Shown in pieces: positions 26,458 to 35,172 of a stretch of 64,000 nt of DNA (the stretch's first letter is position 1; each line of letters opens with the position of its first letter). The notes under the pieces were generated by a model. That model worked only from the letters and a program-made list of their open reading frames with translations, was not told where the DNA came from and ran no database searches. Position numbers and translations under genes: made by a program. This DNA comes from Bacteroidales bacterium (GTDB lineage Bacteria; Bacteroidota; Bacteroidia; Bacteroidales; F082), in contig JAKSMU010000004.1 of the NCBI GenBank assembly GCA_024400455.1, positions 1-64,000 of the forward strand. Direction: 5' to 3'.

Positions 26458-27354
26458 ATGATTTATTATAGACATAAGATTATCCTATCACTTATAAAAG
26501 CATTTGGAGGGTCGGTCGATGCAATCCCATTCCAAAAGTATTTGTTTTTATTTACCAGAAAGCAAAACGAAAGCGAACGTTCATACGATTTCGTCCCTTA
26601 TCAATACGGTTGCTTTTCTTTTCAAGCGAATCAAGATGTTGCTTCATTGGCTTATCATGGTTATCTTGACATTTCCGATCAAAAAAGCATCGTCCTAATT
26701 CAGGATGTTGATTTTGATTGCGAACTGAGCTTGTTCGATTTAAATTCCATAGAGGAAATAAAAGACAAATTTGGCGGATTGACACAAGACGAACTTATCC
26801 ATTACACTTATACGCATTATCCATTCTATGCCATAAAGAGCAAAATCGCCAAAGATATTCTGACGGAAGAAGAACTGCAAAAAGTTAATGCTCAGAAAAG
26901 ACCATCTGACGAGCCAATGCTGTTCACAATAGGATACGAAGGATTGTCATTGGAACAATATATAAAAAGACTCATCCTGAATGATGTACACACCTTGTGC
27001 GATGTCAGGAAAAACGCATACAGCCAGAAATACGGTTTTTCAAAATCCACGCTCGAAAAGGCTTGCAAGGGAGTAAGCATCAATTACATTCACGTGCCCC
27101 AACTTGGCATTGAATCGGACAAAAGGCAGGATTTGCGTTCACAGAGAGATTACGACATATTGTTCGATGAATACGAGAAAACGACATTGAAAGAAAACCG
27201 GGAAGCACTTCTTTTTGTCAGGTCCATTCTTGACAGCGACAAGCGGGTTGCCCTTACCTGCTTTGAAAAAGACCCGAAGCAATGCCACCGTTCAAGGGTT
27301 GCAAACGCCTTGATGCGCTTGCCTAATCCGAATTACAAACTAAAACTACTGTAA
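26458..27354 (+). CDS. DUF488 protein with an N-terminal winged-helix-like domain
   Basis: The protein has 298 residues. The C-terminal half (about 153-298) is a DUF488 domain: MLFTIGYEGLSLEQYIKRL, then LCDVRKNAYSQKYGFSKSTL and CFEKDPKQCHRSRVA, holding the conserved Cys/His cluster. The first 130 residues look like a separate helical domain (ILSLIKAFGGSVDAIPFQKY, later YDFVPYQYGCFSFQ) with some resemblance to Panacea/DUF4065-type domains of antitoxins; that resemblance is my inference. DUF488 proteins are of unknown activity. The gene lies between hsdR and hsdS, is followed after one base by its partner, and is therefore a candidate defence component. Confidence 0.75.
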   Translation: MIYYRHKIILSLIKAFGGSVDAIPFQKYLFLFTRKQNESERSYDFVPYQYGCFSFQANQDVASLAYHGYLDISDQKSIVLIQDVDFDCELSLFDLNSIEEIKDKFGGLTQDELIHYTYTHYPFYAIKSKIAKDILTEEELQKVNAQKRPSDEPMLFTIGYEGLSLEQYIKRLILNDVHTLCDVRKNAYSQKYGFSKSTLEKACKGVSINYIHVPQLGIESDKRQDLRSQRDYDILFDEYEKTTLKENREALLFVRSILDSDKRVALTCFEKDPKQCHRSRVANALMRLPNPNYKLKLL

Positions 27355-27355
27355 C

Positions 27356-28192
27356 ATGGCCAAAACCAGGATTCTCATTGCCGTAAAGACATATCCTACA
27401 TTATCTGAAAAATACGATGAATTAGTATGTACTGCAGGATTCCGCGAAGATGGGTCTTGGATTCGCGTTTATCCGGTTCCGTTTAGGAAATTGGATTATT
27501 CCAACCGGTATAAGAAATGGCAATGGATTACGCTTGATGTGACAAAAAACACTAAAGATTTCCGAAAGGAAAGTTACAGGCCCACCAATATAGAAGACGA
27601 TATAGAAATAGGCGAATTTGTTGACACTCGGAAGAACTGGGCCAAACGCAAGCGATATGCACTCAAGCATGTTTATTACAATATGACTGAGTTGATTGAA
27701 GAGGCAAAGAACCCCGAGATAGGGACATCTCTCGCTGTTTTTAAGCCAAAAGAGGTCTTGGATTTTGTATGGGAGCAGTGCGACAGGGATTGGGACAAAA
27801 AAAAACTTGATGCTGTGATTGCCAATCAAGCGCAACACAGTTTGTTTGATGAAGATGCGACAAGGGCGTTTTTTAAAGTAGCGAAAAAAGTACCATACGA
27901 GTTTTCATATATTTTTACTTCGGAGGATGGTAAGGAACGCAAACTGATGATTGAAGATTGGGAATTGGGTATGTTGTATTGGAATTGTTTGGAACAGGCA
28001 AATGGGAATGAGGATGCTGCTTGCCAAAAAGTAAGGGAAAAGTATTTTGACGAGATGATCCAAAAGAGCGATTTTTATTTCTTTCTGGGAACGACAAAGC
28101 GATTCCATAATGTGGCTCCTAATCCTTTTATCATTATTGGAACATTTTGGCCACAGAAAGAAAATGGCACCCAATTGGAATTGCAATTTTAA
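27356..28192 (+). CDS. Hypothetical partner of the DUF488 protein
   Basis: This soluble 278-residue protein is not recognised as a named family. The N-terminus is beta-rich (KTRILIAVKTYPTLSEKYDE, then GFREDGSWIRVYPVPFRKL). The middle is basic, with RKNWAKRKRYALKHVYYN. The C-terminus contains FYFFLGTTKRFHNVAPNPF. The repeated aromatic/basic pattern suggests nucleic-acid or modified-base binding, but no catalytic motif is evident. It starts one base after the DUF488 stop and ends 11 bases before hsdS, so it is firmly in the operon. The pair is a candidate accessory module of the restriction system. Confidence 0.6.
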   Translation: MAKTRILIAVKTYPTLSEKYDELVCTAGFREDGSWIRVYPVPFRKLDYSNRYKKWQWITLDVTKNTKDFRKESYRPTNIEDDIEIGEFVDTRKNWAKRKRYALKHVYYNMTELIEEAKNPEIGTSLAVFKPKEVLDFVWEQCDRDWDKKKLDAVIANQAQHSLFDEDATRAFFKVAKKVPYEFSYIFTSEDGKERKLMIEDWELGMLYWNCLEQANGNEDAACQKVREKYFDEMIQKSDFYFFLGTTKRFHNVAPNPFIIIGTFWPQKENGTQLELQF

Positions 28193-28203
28193 CAAAGAAC
28201 ATT

Positions 28204-29370
28204 ATGACTGACACAGCCAAAATACTCCCCAAACTCCGCTTCCCCGAATTTGAAAATGACGGGAAATGGAAAGTCGTAAAGTTGGGAGATGTTGTAACAT
28301 TTTGCAACAGTAAATGCGATAGAAGCGAGTTAAAAATAGAAACTTATATTAGTACAGAAAATATACTGCAGGATTTTTTAGGTGTTAAGCGAGCAGTTAA
28401 TTTGCCTCAAAATGGTTCTTTTACAAAATTTTGTATAGGTGATATTTTAGTTTCCAATATTCGTCCATATTTGAAAAAGATATGGCAAGCAGATTTTGAT
28501 GGGGCAGCGTCTAATGATGTTTTGGTTTTTCGGACAAAAAATCAAAACAACGATAAATATGTTGCCCACCTGCTAAAAAGTGATGCTTTTGTAAATTATT
28601 GTATGGAAGGAGCAAAAGGTGTCAAAATGCCTCGCGGTGATAAAGCATTGATGTTGGAATATAGCATTCCATTTCCCACTCTTCCCGAACAGCAGAAAAT
28701 CGCCTCGTTTCTCACCTCGTTAGACGAGCAGATTTCCGCCCACACGAAAAAACTGGAAGCACTGAAAGCCCACAAAAAAGGCCTTATGCAACAGCTTTTC
28801 CCCGCCAACGGCGAAAAAACACCGAAACTGAGATTTCCGGAATTTAAGAATGCCGGGGAATGGGAAGAAGATCTAATAAAAAACAAATGTTCCATAGGTA
28901 CTGGAAAAAGTAACAGTCAAGACCAAGATACCAATGGCAAATATCCATTTTTCATCAGGTCTGCAACGCCAGTGAAAAGTAATAAATATTTATATGATTG
29001 CGAGGCTGTTATTACAATTGGTGATGGTCAAATAGGCAAAGTTTTCCACTATGTAAATGGAAAATTTGATTTACATCAAAGGTGTTATAAAATGTGTGAT
29101 TTCAAAGGAATTGAAGGTAAATTCTTTTTTTATTTCTTCTCAACTCACTTTTACGAAAGAGCAATGAGGATGACAGCAAAAGCAACGGTCGATTCTGTTA
29201 GATTAGAAATGATTTCAGAAATGCCTATTTCTTTTCCAACACTCCCCGAGCAGCAAAAAATCGCCTCATTTCTAACCTCCATCGATGATATGATACAGGC
29301 GAAGGACGATAAAATACGGAAATTGAAAACATACAAAAACGGATTGATGCAACAAATGTTTGCTAAATAA
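28204..29370 (+). CDS. hsdS: Type I restriction enzyme specificity subunit
   Basis: The protein has 388 residues from the ATG at 28204. It shows the usual duplicated architecture. Target recognition domain 1 covers about residues 1-155, followed by the conserved spacer LPEQQKIASFLTSLDEQISA. Domain 2 covers about 215-345, followed by a near-identical second spacer with LPEQQKIASFLTSIDDMIQA. Each half begins with a PKLRFPEF sequence. S subunits read a bipartite DNA target, one half per domain. The spacers are near-repeats at DNA level, so recombination could swap domains, but no recombinase or second hsdS is nearby. The recognition domains are more AT-rich than the spacers. Confidence 0.93.
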   Translation: MTDTAKILPKLRFPEFENDGKWKVVKLGDVVTFCNSKCDRSELKIETYISTENILQDFLGVKRAVNLPQNGSFTKFCIGDILVSNIRPYLKKIWQADFDGAASNDVLVFRTKNQNNDKYVAHLLKSDAFVNYCMEGAKGVKMPRGDKALMLEYSIPFPTLPEQQKIASFLTSLDEQISAHTKKLEALKAHKKGLMQQLFPANGEKTPKLRFPEFKNAGEWEEDLIKNKCSIGTGKSNSQDQDTNGKYPFFIRSATPVKSNKYLYDCEAVITIGDGQIGKVFHYVNGKFDLHQRCYKMCDFKGIEGKFFFYFFSTHFYERAMRMTAKATVDSVRLEMISEMPISFPTLPEQQKIASFLTSIDDMIQAKDDKIRKLKTYKNGLMQQMFAK

Positions 29371-29383
29371 TAGATAGATAGTT

Positions 29384-30718
29384 ATGGCAGAAAAAACAGA
29401 AAATGAATCAAAAACAGTTGAGCAAGAAAAGGTTATTTTGCTTAATCAAAACAAGACCATTTCATATAGTAATACTTGTTGCACTATAAATGGCAAAGAG
29501 CAACAAGCACCAACTGATAAAGATACGAATTTCGAAAAACTGGCAAAAGAACAATTGCAACTTTTTTATAATACTTTTTTTAAAAAGCATTTCCAGAACA
29601 TTGTTGTATTGTCTGCCGCGGGTACATCTTTAGACAATGGAGAAAATAAAGGAAAGACAAGAGAAGGTTTATGGAAAGAGTGCATAAAGGAAATTGAAGC
29701 ATTTAAAGGAGATGTTCCCAATTTAGAAAACGAATCATTTTATAAAAAGTATAAAAAAGAAACTGAAGGGAAATCCGAAGAAACTGATGAAAATCAGGAA
29801 AATAGTGATAACAAAGAAAAAACTTATGGCGATATAGAAGAACTCCTATCTTTCCTGATTCTTTATCAAAAAGCAAACAAAAAAGATGACGAGGGTTTTA
29901 TCAATAAAATCAAAGCTTTAGAAAAAAAGATTGCAGACAATTGCAAATTAGTATTAGACAAAAATGCACCGCACCAGAAGTTTTTGAGCAAAATAACTGC
30001 AAGAAAACCAAGCGATTCTAGAGTGCATCTGTTCACCACCAATTATGACACACTATTTGAACAAGCAGCAAACAAGGCAGGGTTTATCATTATTGATGGT
30101 TTCTCGTACACGCAACCAAGAGTTTTTTCTGGTAGATATTTTGATTATGACTTTGTGAACAGAGAAAAAACAAGGTTGAAAAACGAAGAGAATTTTATTC
30201 CTCGTGTTTTCCATTTATACAAGTTGCATGGTTCCCTCAGCTGGAGGAAAGAATCTATCAATGGAAAAGACAAAATCATTCAGGAAGATCAAGAAAGCAT
30301 TTTGAAAGAAGGATCAGGTAAAGATCCACTGATTGTATATCCAGCCTCAAATAAATACGAGAGCTCATACGAGCAACCCTATTTTGAAATGATGTCACGT
30401 TTCCAGCAAGCTCTACGTAAAGAAAATGTATTGCTGATTGTGATTGGTTTTGGATTCAAGGACAAGCACATCCAAAATGCAATATTTGAAGCAGTTGAGC
30501 AAAATCCGAGTTTTCAATTGGTAGTGGTTGATTACAATGGAGAGGGTACTATCAATAAGAATAATCTGAAAGATTTGTTTGAGGATAATGAATTAACTCG
30601 CATTAAGCGAAATGTTACCATTATCTTTGACAAATTCAAGGATTTTACGGATAAATACCCAGAAAACGAGACCTATAAAGAAGAATTTGAAGGAATCCAA
30701 CCAAACGGTGCTGAATAA
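29384..30718 (+). CDS. SIR2-like defence protein (partner of HerA)
   Basis: The protein has 444 residues, is very rich in Lys and Glu, and has no signal peptide. SIR2-like features are a degenerate nucleotide-binding start (VVLSAAGTSLDNG, near 71-83), FTTNYDTLFEQAA with the conserved Asn (near 216-228), KLHGSLSW with the catalytic-type His (near 281) and VIGFGFKDKHIQNAI (near 352). Residues 110-160 form a charged low-complexity insert. SIR2-like proteins next to HerA ATPases are a described antiphage pair in which SIR2 consumes NAD or cuts nucleic acid. Its stop overlaps the HerA start (TAATG), so the proteins are probably made together. Its AT-rich codon use differs from hsdR and hsdM. Confidence 0.82.
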   Translation: MAEKTENESKTVEQEKVILLNQNKTISYSNTCCTINGKEQQAPTDKDTNFEKLAKEQLQLFYNTFFKKHFQNIVVLSAAGTSLDNGENKGKTREGLWKECIKEIEAFKGDVPNLENESFYKKYKKETEGKSEETDENQENSDNKEKTYGDIEELLSFLILYQKANKKDDEGFINKIKALEKKIADNCKLVLDKNAPHQKFLSKITARKPSDSRVHLFTTNYDTLFEQAANKAGFIIIDGFSYTQPRVFSGRYFDYDFVNREKTRLKNEENFIPRVFHLYKLHGSLSWRKESINGKDKIIQEDQESILKEGSGKDPLIVYPASNKYESSYEQPYFEMMSRFQQALRKENVLLIVIGFGFKDKHIQNAIFEAVEQNPSFQLVVVDYNGEGTINKNNLKDLFEDNELTRIKRNVTIIFDKFKDFTDKYPENETYKEEFEGIQPNGAE

Positions 30719-32370
30719 TGAAAACATTCGATAACAATTATTTTCTTGGCTATATAAATGAGGTTACTGCTCAATATGTAAAGATTCATTTTCCATCATC
30801 ACATTTGCTTGGTCAGTTTACACATAATGGAACGAACTTTGCTGGCGCAAGTGTAGGAAATTTTGTTGTTATTGAAGGTGAAGAATATGGATTCTTGGCA
30901 AGAATCATTGAACTCATTTTGCCAGATAGCGAACGTAAAGAAATCAGTGAAAAAGCAATACAACAAAACTCTACAACATTTCATCCTTCTGGCAGGGCAG
31001 AATTGCTATTGGTATTTAGTTTGTATGAGCCAAATAAAGCAGACAAAACCATTTCAAAATATCCAAATATAGGCGCAAAAGTATATGCCTGTTCTGATGA
31101 ATTGATTGCACAGTATGTTAAAGATTTCGGCAAAAAAAACGAAAAAGCAGAAGAAAACGTTTATGCCGAAATTGGAAAATTAACCTCCAATGACGCAGTT
31201 TGCAATATATCATTGAATTCTTTGTTTGGGCGACATTGTGCCATTGTCGGAACCACCGGAGGTGGCAAAAGTTGGACTGTAGCAAAACTGATTGAATCTG
31301 TAAAACAAAACTCAAATTCAAAAATTATTCTTATTGACGCTACGGGAGAATATGAAAATGTATGTGATGATGATTGCATTTTGGGAGATAATTCGTTTTT
31401 CTCATTTAAAGGATTATCCAATAGCCAATTTTGTTTCCTATTTCGAGAACATTCTCCTAACACATCAAATGCGTTGTGCGAGGCTATTAACACTCTGAAA
31501 CTTATTAAACTTGGTAAGCTTCCCGATGGTGTGAAAATTGGCAAGCAAGTAACCACATTAAATCAAATTGTTACTGATAATGTTAGCGATTTGGTGAATT
31601 GTGATTTTGACATATCTCAATTGCCAATTCAAATTACAAATGAATGTGTAAAACAAAATAGGAATGGCGCTTATGAACAAGACGATTTTAAACTAGGCTA
31701 TTGTTCTCATCTTATATCAAGAATCAACGTATTTCTACAAAATGAAACTATAAAGACAGCACTTGGAATAGATGCAAAACAAAATGAGAAAATAAATGTT
31801 ATTGAAAAAATAAACACATTCATTGACGATACGAACCATCAAATTCTTAGGATTGGATTTGAGAAGTTGTCATATGATTTCGCGATTCGTGAAATTATCG
31901 TTGATTTTATTGCGTCTCATTTACTTACACTATCCAGAAAACAAAAATTCCAAAATATCCCACTTGTTTTTTGTGTTGATGAAGCACATCAATTTTTAAA
32001 CAAGCGAATAAGTGCTGATGATGACACGTCTTTTTATTTGCAAAATATTGATAATATAGCTAAAGAAAGTAGAAAATACGGATTGTTTCTATGCCTTGCA
32101 ACACAAATGCCCAGAGACATTCCGATTGGAACATTGAGCCAAATAGGAACTTTTATCGTTCATCGTTTGATAAATGATCAAGACAAAAAGTCTATAGAAA
32201 ACGCATCATCTTCTGCGAACAAAAACGTTTTGTCATTTTTACCAATTTTAGGAGAAGGAGAAGCCATATTAATCGGTGTGGATTTCCCTATGCCATTAAT
32301 GATTAAGATAGGAGAACCAAATAAGCCACCGAAATCTAATACTCCGAAATTGAAAAAACTAAAAGCATAA
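30718..32370 (+). CDS. HerA/FtsK-type hexameric ATPase (DUF87)
   Basis: This 550-residue ATPase has an N-terminal HAS-barrel-like region (NYFLGYINEVTAQYVKIHFP), Walker A IVGTTGGGKSWTVAKLIE (near 174-190), Walker B PLVFCVDEAHQFLN (near 412-425) and the arginine-finger region KESRKYGLFLCLATQMPRDI (near 450). HerA proteins form hexameric DNA pumps. Next to a SIR2-like gene it most likely forms the SIR2-HerA antiphage complex. A one-base overlap with SIR2 upstream and a 3-base gap to hsdM downstream place it inside the restriction operon. Confidence 0.87.
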   Translation: MKTFDNNYFLGYINEVTAQYVKIHFPSSHLLGQFTHNGTNFAGASVGNFVVIEGEEYGFLARIIELILPDSERKEISEKAIQQNSTTFHPSGRAELLLVFSLYEPNKADKTISKYPNIGAKVYACSDELIAQYVKDFGKKNEKAEENVYAEIGKLTSNDAVCNISLNSLFGRHCAIVGTTGGGKSWTVAKLIESVKQNSNSKIILIDATGEYENVCDDDCILGDNSFFSFKGLSNSQFCFLFREHSPNTSNALCEAINTLKLIKLGKLPDGVKIGKQVTTLNQIVTDNVSDLVNCDFDISQLPIQITNECVKQNRNGAYEQDDFKLGYCSHLISRINVFLQNETIKTALGIDAKQNEKINVIEKINTFIDDTNHQILRIGFEKLSYDFAIREIIVDFIASHLLTLSRKQKFQNIPLVFCVDEAHQFLNKRISADDDTSFYLQNIDNIAKESRKYGLFLCLATQMPRDIPIGTLSQIGTFIVHRLINDQDKKSIENASSSANKNVLSFLPILGEGEAILIGVDFPMPLMIKIGEPNKPPKSNTPKLKKLKA

Positions 32371-32373
32371 CCT

Positions 32374-33996
32374 ATGACACAAAATAACCAGCAAGAATTA
32401 GGCAAAACCCTTTGGAACATCGCCAATAACCTGCGCGGCGCGATGATGGCGGACGATTTCCGCGACTATATGCTGTCGTTCCTGTTTTGGAAATACCTTT
32501 CCGACAATTATATCGTTGCCGCCAAGAAGGAATTGGGGGCAGACTATCCAGAGCCTGCAAACGAAAAGGATAAAGGCAACACCAATACCCTCAAAATCTG
32601 GTACGACGCCAATCCCGACGACACTTTCCTGTTCGAAAAGCAGATGCGCCGCAAGATTCATTATGTCATTGAGCCACAATATCTGTGGGCTAATGTGGTG
32701 GAACTGGCAAGAACGCAAAGCGAAGAATTGCTCAACACCTTGCAAGATGGATTCAAATACATTGAAAACGAATCGTTTGAGAGTTCCTTCAAAGGCTTGT
32801 TTTCAGAAATCAACCTCAACTCCGAAAAATTAGGCAAGAACTACACTGAACGCAACGCGCTTTTGTCGAAAGTCATCACCACCATAGCCCAAGGCTTGGC
32901 GACATTCTCATCCGATTCCGACACCTTAGGCGATGCCTACGAATATCTTATCGGGCAGTTTGCCGCCGGTTCGGGACAGAAGGCGGGCGAGTTCTACACG
33001 CCGCAAATAATTTCCACCATCCTTTCGCGCATCGTCACCTTAGACTGCCAAGACCCTAAGACCGGAAAGAAAAACAAGATTAATAGAGTGCTCGATTTTG
33101 CCTGCGGTTCGGGTTCGCTGCTGCTCAACGTGCGTCACGAAATGGGAAACAACGGCATTGGGAAAATCTATGGTCAGGAGAAAAACATCACCACCTACAA
33201 CCTGGCACGTATGAATATGCTGTTGCACGGCGTGAAAGACACTGAATTTGAAATTCATCACGGCGACACCTTGCTCAACGACTGGGACATCCTCAGAGAA
33301 GAAAACCCCACCAAGAAAATTGAGTTTGACGCCGTTGTAGCCAATCCGCCTTTCAGCTTGCGTTGGGATCCCACCGAAGAAACCGCTAAGGATTTCCGCT
33401 TCAGCCGTTATGGCGTTGCGCCGAAATCAGCTGCCGATTTCGCCTTTTTGCTTCACGGCTTCCATTTCCTGAGCGACAACGGCACAATGGCCATCATCCT
33501 TCCTCACGGCGTGCTTTTCCGTGGCGGCAAGGAATACGAAATTCGCAAGAAACTGCTCAACGACGACAATATCGATGCCGTTATTGGCTTGCCTGCCAAC
33601 CTGTTCTATTCCACGGGCATTCCAGTCTGCATCATCGTCTTGAAAAAATGTCGCAAAAGCGATAACATTCTTTTCATTAACGCCAGCGGAGAAGATCATT
33701 ACGAAAAAGGCAAACGCCAAAACAATCTGCGCGATACCGATGTTGACAAAATCGTTGAAGCCTATCAGAAAAGGGAGAATGAAGCTCGATATTGCCGCAT
33801 GGTTTCCCTATCGGAAATCAAAGAGAACGACTACAACCTCAATATCACACGCTATGTGAATCTTTCAAAAGAAGATGAACAAATCGATTTGGGCAAAGTT
33901 CATGCGCAATTGGTTGAGATAGAAAAGAAAATTGCCGAAGCGGAAGCCAAGCACAACGGATATTTGAGGGAATTGGGATTGCCCGAAATACCTTGA
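32374..33996 (+). CDS. hsdM: Type I restriction-modification methyltransferase subunit
   Basis: The protein has 540 residues. The N-terminal HsdM domain (GKTLWNIANNLRGAMMADDF, RDYMLSFLFWKYLSDNY) precedes an N6-adenine methylase core with the SAM-binding VLDFACGSGSLLLNVRHEM (near 239-256) and the catalytic NPPF (near 327-330). The C-terminal coiled segment (VHAQLVEIEKKIAEAEAKHN) contacts HsdS. M2S methylates adenines and, with HsdR, forms the restriction complex. It is the last gene of the operon and more GC-rich than SIR2 and HerA directly before it. A long inverted repeat follows. Confidence 0.95.
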   Translation: MTQNNQQELGKTLWNIANNLRGAMMADDFRDYMLSFLFWKYLSDNYIVAAKKELGADYPEPANEKDKGNTNTLKIWYDANPDDTFLFEKQMRRKIHYVIEPQYLWANVVELARTQSEELLNTLQDGFKYIENESFESSFKGLFSEINLNSEKLGKNYTERNALLSKVITTIAQGLATFSSDSDTLGDAYEYLIGQFAAGSGQKAGEFYTPQIISTILSRIVTLDCQDPKTGKKNKINRVLDFACGSGSLLLNVRHEMGNNGIGKIYGQEKNITTYNLARMNMLLHGVKDTEFEIHHGDTLLNDWDILREENPTKKIEFDAVVANPPFSLRWDPTEETAKDFRFSRYGVAPKSAADFAFLLHGFHFLSDNGTMAIILPHGVLFRGGKEYEIRKKLLNDDNIDAVIGLPANLFYSTGIPVCIIVLKKCRKSDNILFINASGEDHYEKGKRQNNLRDTDVDKIVEAYQKRENEARYCRMVSLSEIKENDYNLNITRYVNLSKEDEQIDLGKVHAQLVEIEKKIAEAEAKHNGYLRELGLPEIP

Positions 33997-34054
33997 TTAT
34001 AAAGTATTTGCTCAAAGGCATCAATTGTTAAAGCCTTCTTCAACTAAAAAAATC

Positions 34055-34107
34055 AGGCAGTCCCAAATTACGGATGGCGGATGACCTTTTTCCGGTTGGG
34101 ACTGCCT
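34055..34107. terminator. Long inverted repeat between hsdM and DUF6261 gene
   Basis: AGGCAGTCCCAA (34055-34066) is the exact reverse complement of TTGGGACTGCCT (34096-34107), with a 29-base loop that can fold partly. It lies between convergent genes and is a likely bidirectional terminator. Confidence 0.6.
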
Positions 34108-34166
34108 TACTGCTTAATAGTTTGTTTTTGGAGCAATCAAGTTAAGCAGAGAAAACAAAGTAACGG

Positions 34167-34937
34167 TTAAGCCGACAGACCTCCTTCTTCGGTGGGTTGA
34201 AGGGGTTCGTCAGTGGCTTCATCCTTGGCAGCGGCTTTCTTGCGGCCACGGTGCAGACTGGCCGTGACATTGGCCGACTCAACGATTTGGCACACCATGG
34301 TGTAGAACTCGGAGTAACTGCCTCCCTTTGCTGTATCCATTACATGGAAGTATGGAATCAGCTCGGAGTTCAGCTTTACGAGAATCTGGCCTTTGAGTGC
34401 GGTAGCCGAATCGCTGCTACGCATGGCACCACGGCGCGTCTGGTACTCGGCACGTTTCGCCTCGAAAGCGGTCTGTGCGTTTTGCAGCTGCGCGAGGCAG
34501 TCCGCCATGCCCGGGATGTTGGCCACATGCAGCTGCATGGCATCCTCACCGAGGTTGGTCAGCAGCGCGTTGATGTGACCGGTCTTCTCATCGAGGCCCT
34601 TGCGCAAGATGGCAAGTCCGTAGGGCTTGAAAATCTCGGCGATGGCCATGGCGCTGTTGCGCACCACGGCATCCTGCGAGCCTTTTGAGCTGACCAAAAG
34701 ATGATGAAACGAACGCAGGCACTGGCAACGGTTTTTGTCTTCAGTGCCGTAGGCGGTGTAGACGCTACGGTCGACAGCCGCGGTGATACGCTCCGACAGA
34801 CTAATGAAGTCTGCCATGGCGTTGGTGAGATATGAGTCCTCTGGGAACTCCAGGCCTTGGTATAGCGCCACCAGGCGAGTGGCAACTGCCGACACTTCTG
34901 AAGTGTGACAGTTCGAAGCTAGCAATACATTCTTCAT
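34167..34937 (-). CDS. DUF6261 family protein
   Basis: The protein has 256 residues when started at the ATG at 34937 (MKNVLLASNCHTSEVSAVAT), which matches the usual DUF6261 N-terminus. It is soluble and helical, with GTEDKNRCQCLRSFHHLL and GLDEKTGHINALLTNLGED in the middle and a basic Ala-rich tail (HRGRKKAAAKDEATDE). The family is restricted to Bacteroidota, often multi-copy, and of unknown function. The same frame stays open upstream to 35450 through a tandem repeat array, which would add about 170 residues. I consider that extension unlikely because the array keeps several frames open. Confidence 0.7.
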   Translation of the reverse strand: MKNVLLASNCHTSEVSAVATRLVALYQGLEFPEDSYLTNAMADFISLSERITAAVDRSVYTAYGTEDKNRCQCLRSFHHLLVSSKGSQDAVVRNSAMAIAEIFKPYGLAILRKGLDEKTGHINALLTNLGEDAMQLHVANIPGMADCLAQLQNAQTAFEAKRAEYQTRRGAMRSSDSATALKGQILVKLNSELIPYFHVMDTAKGGSYSEFYTMVCQIVESANVTASLHRGRKKAAAKDEATDEPLQPTEEGGLSA

Positions 34938-35172
34938 TTTCAATGAAAATAATGGCCATCCGCATCCATAATGTCTTTCCCTTCTTTCTTCACGTTCTAA
35001 CAAAAAGCCCTGGGATAATGATTTGAATTTGATAGTGTTGTTTTTTGGATGAATGCAGGTTATGCCATAAGAATGAATCAGCCTCGGCAGAAGGGCGGGA
35101 ACAGACACGGCCTCGCATTGCGGCATGTGGCTTCCCCGAATTGTTCTTTTCGGTGCGAAAAACTGCATAAGG

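Noticed and set aside
28204-29370. Phase-variable hsdS by inversion
   Set aside because: There is only one hsdS, no inverted partner copy and no site-specific recombinase in the window.
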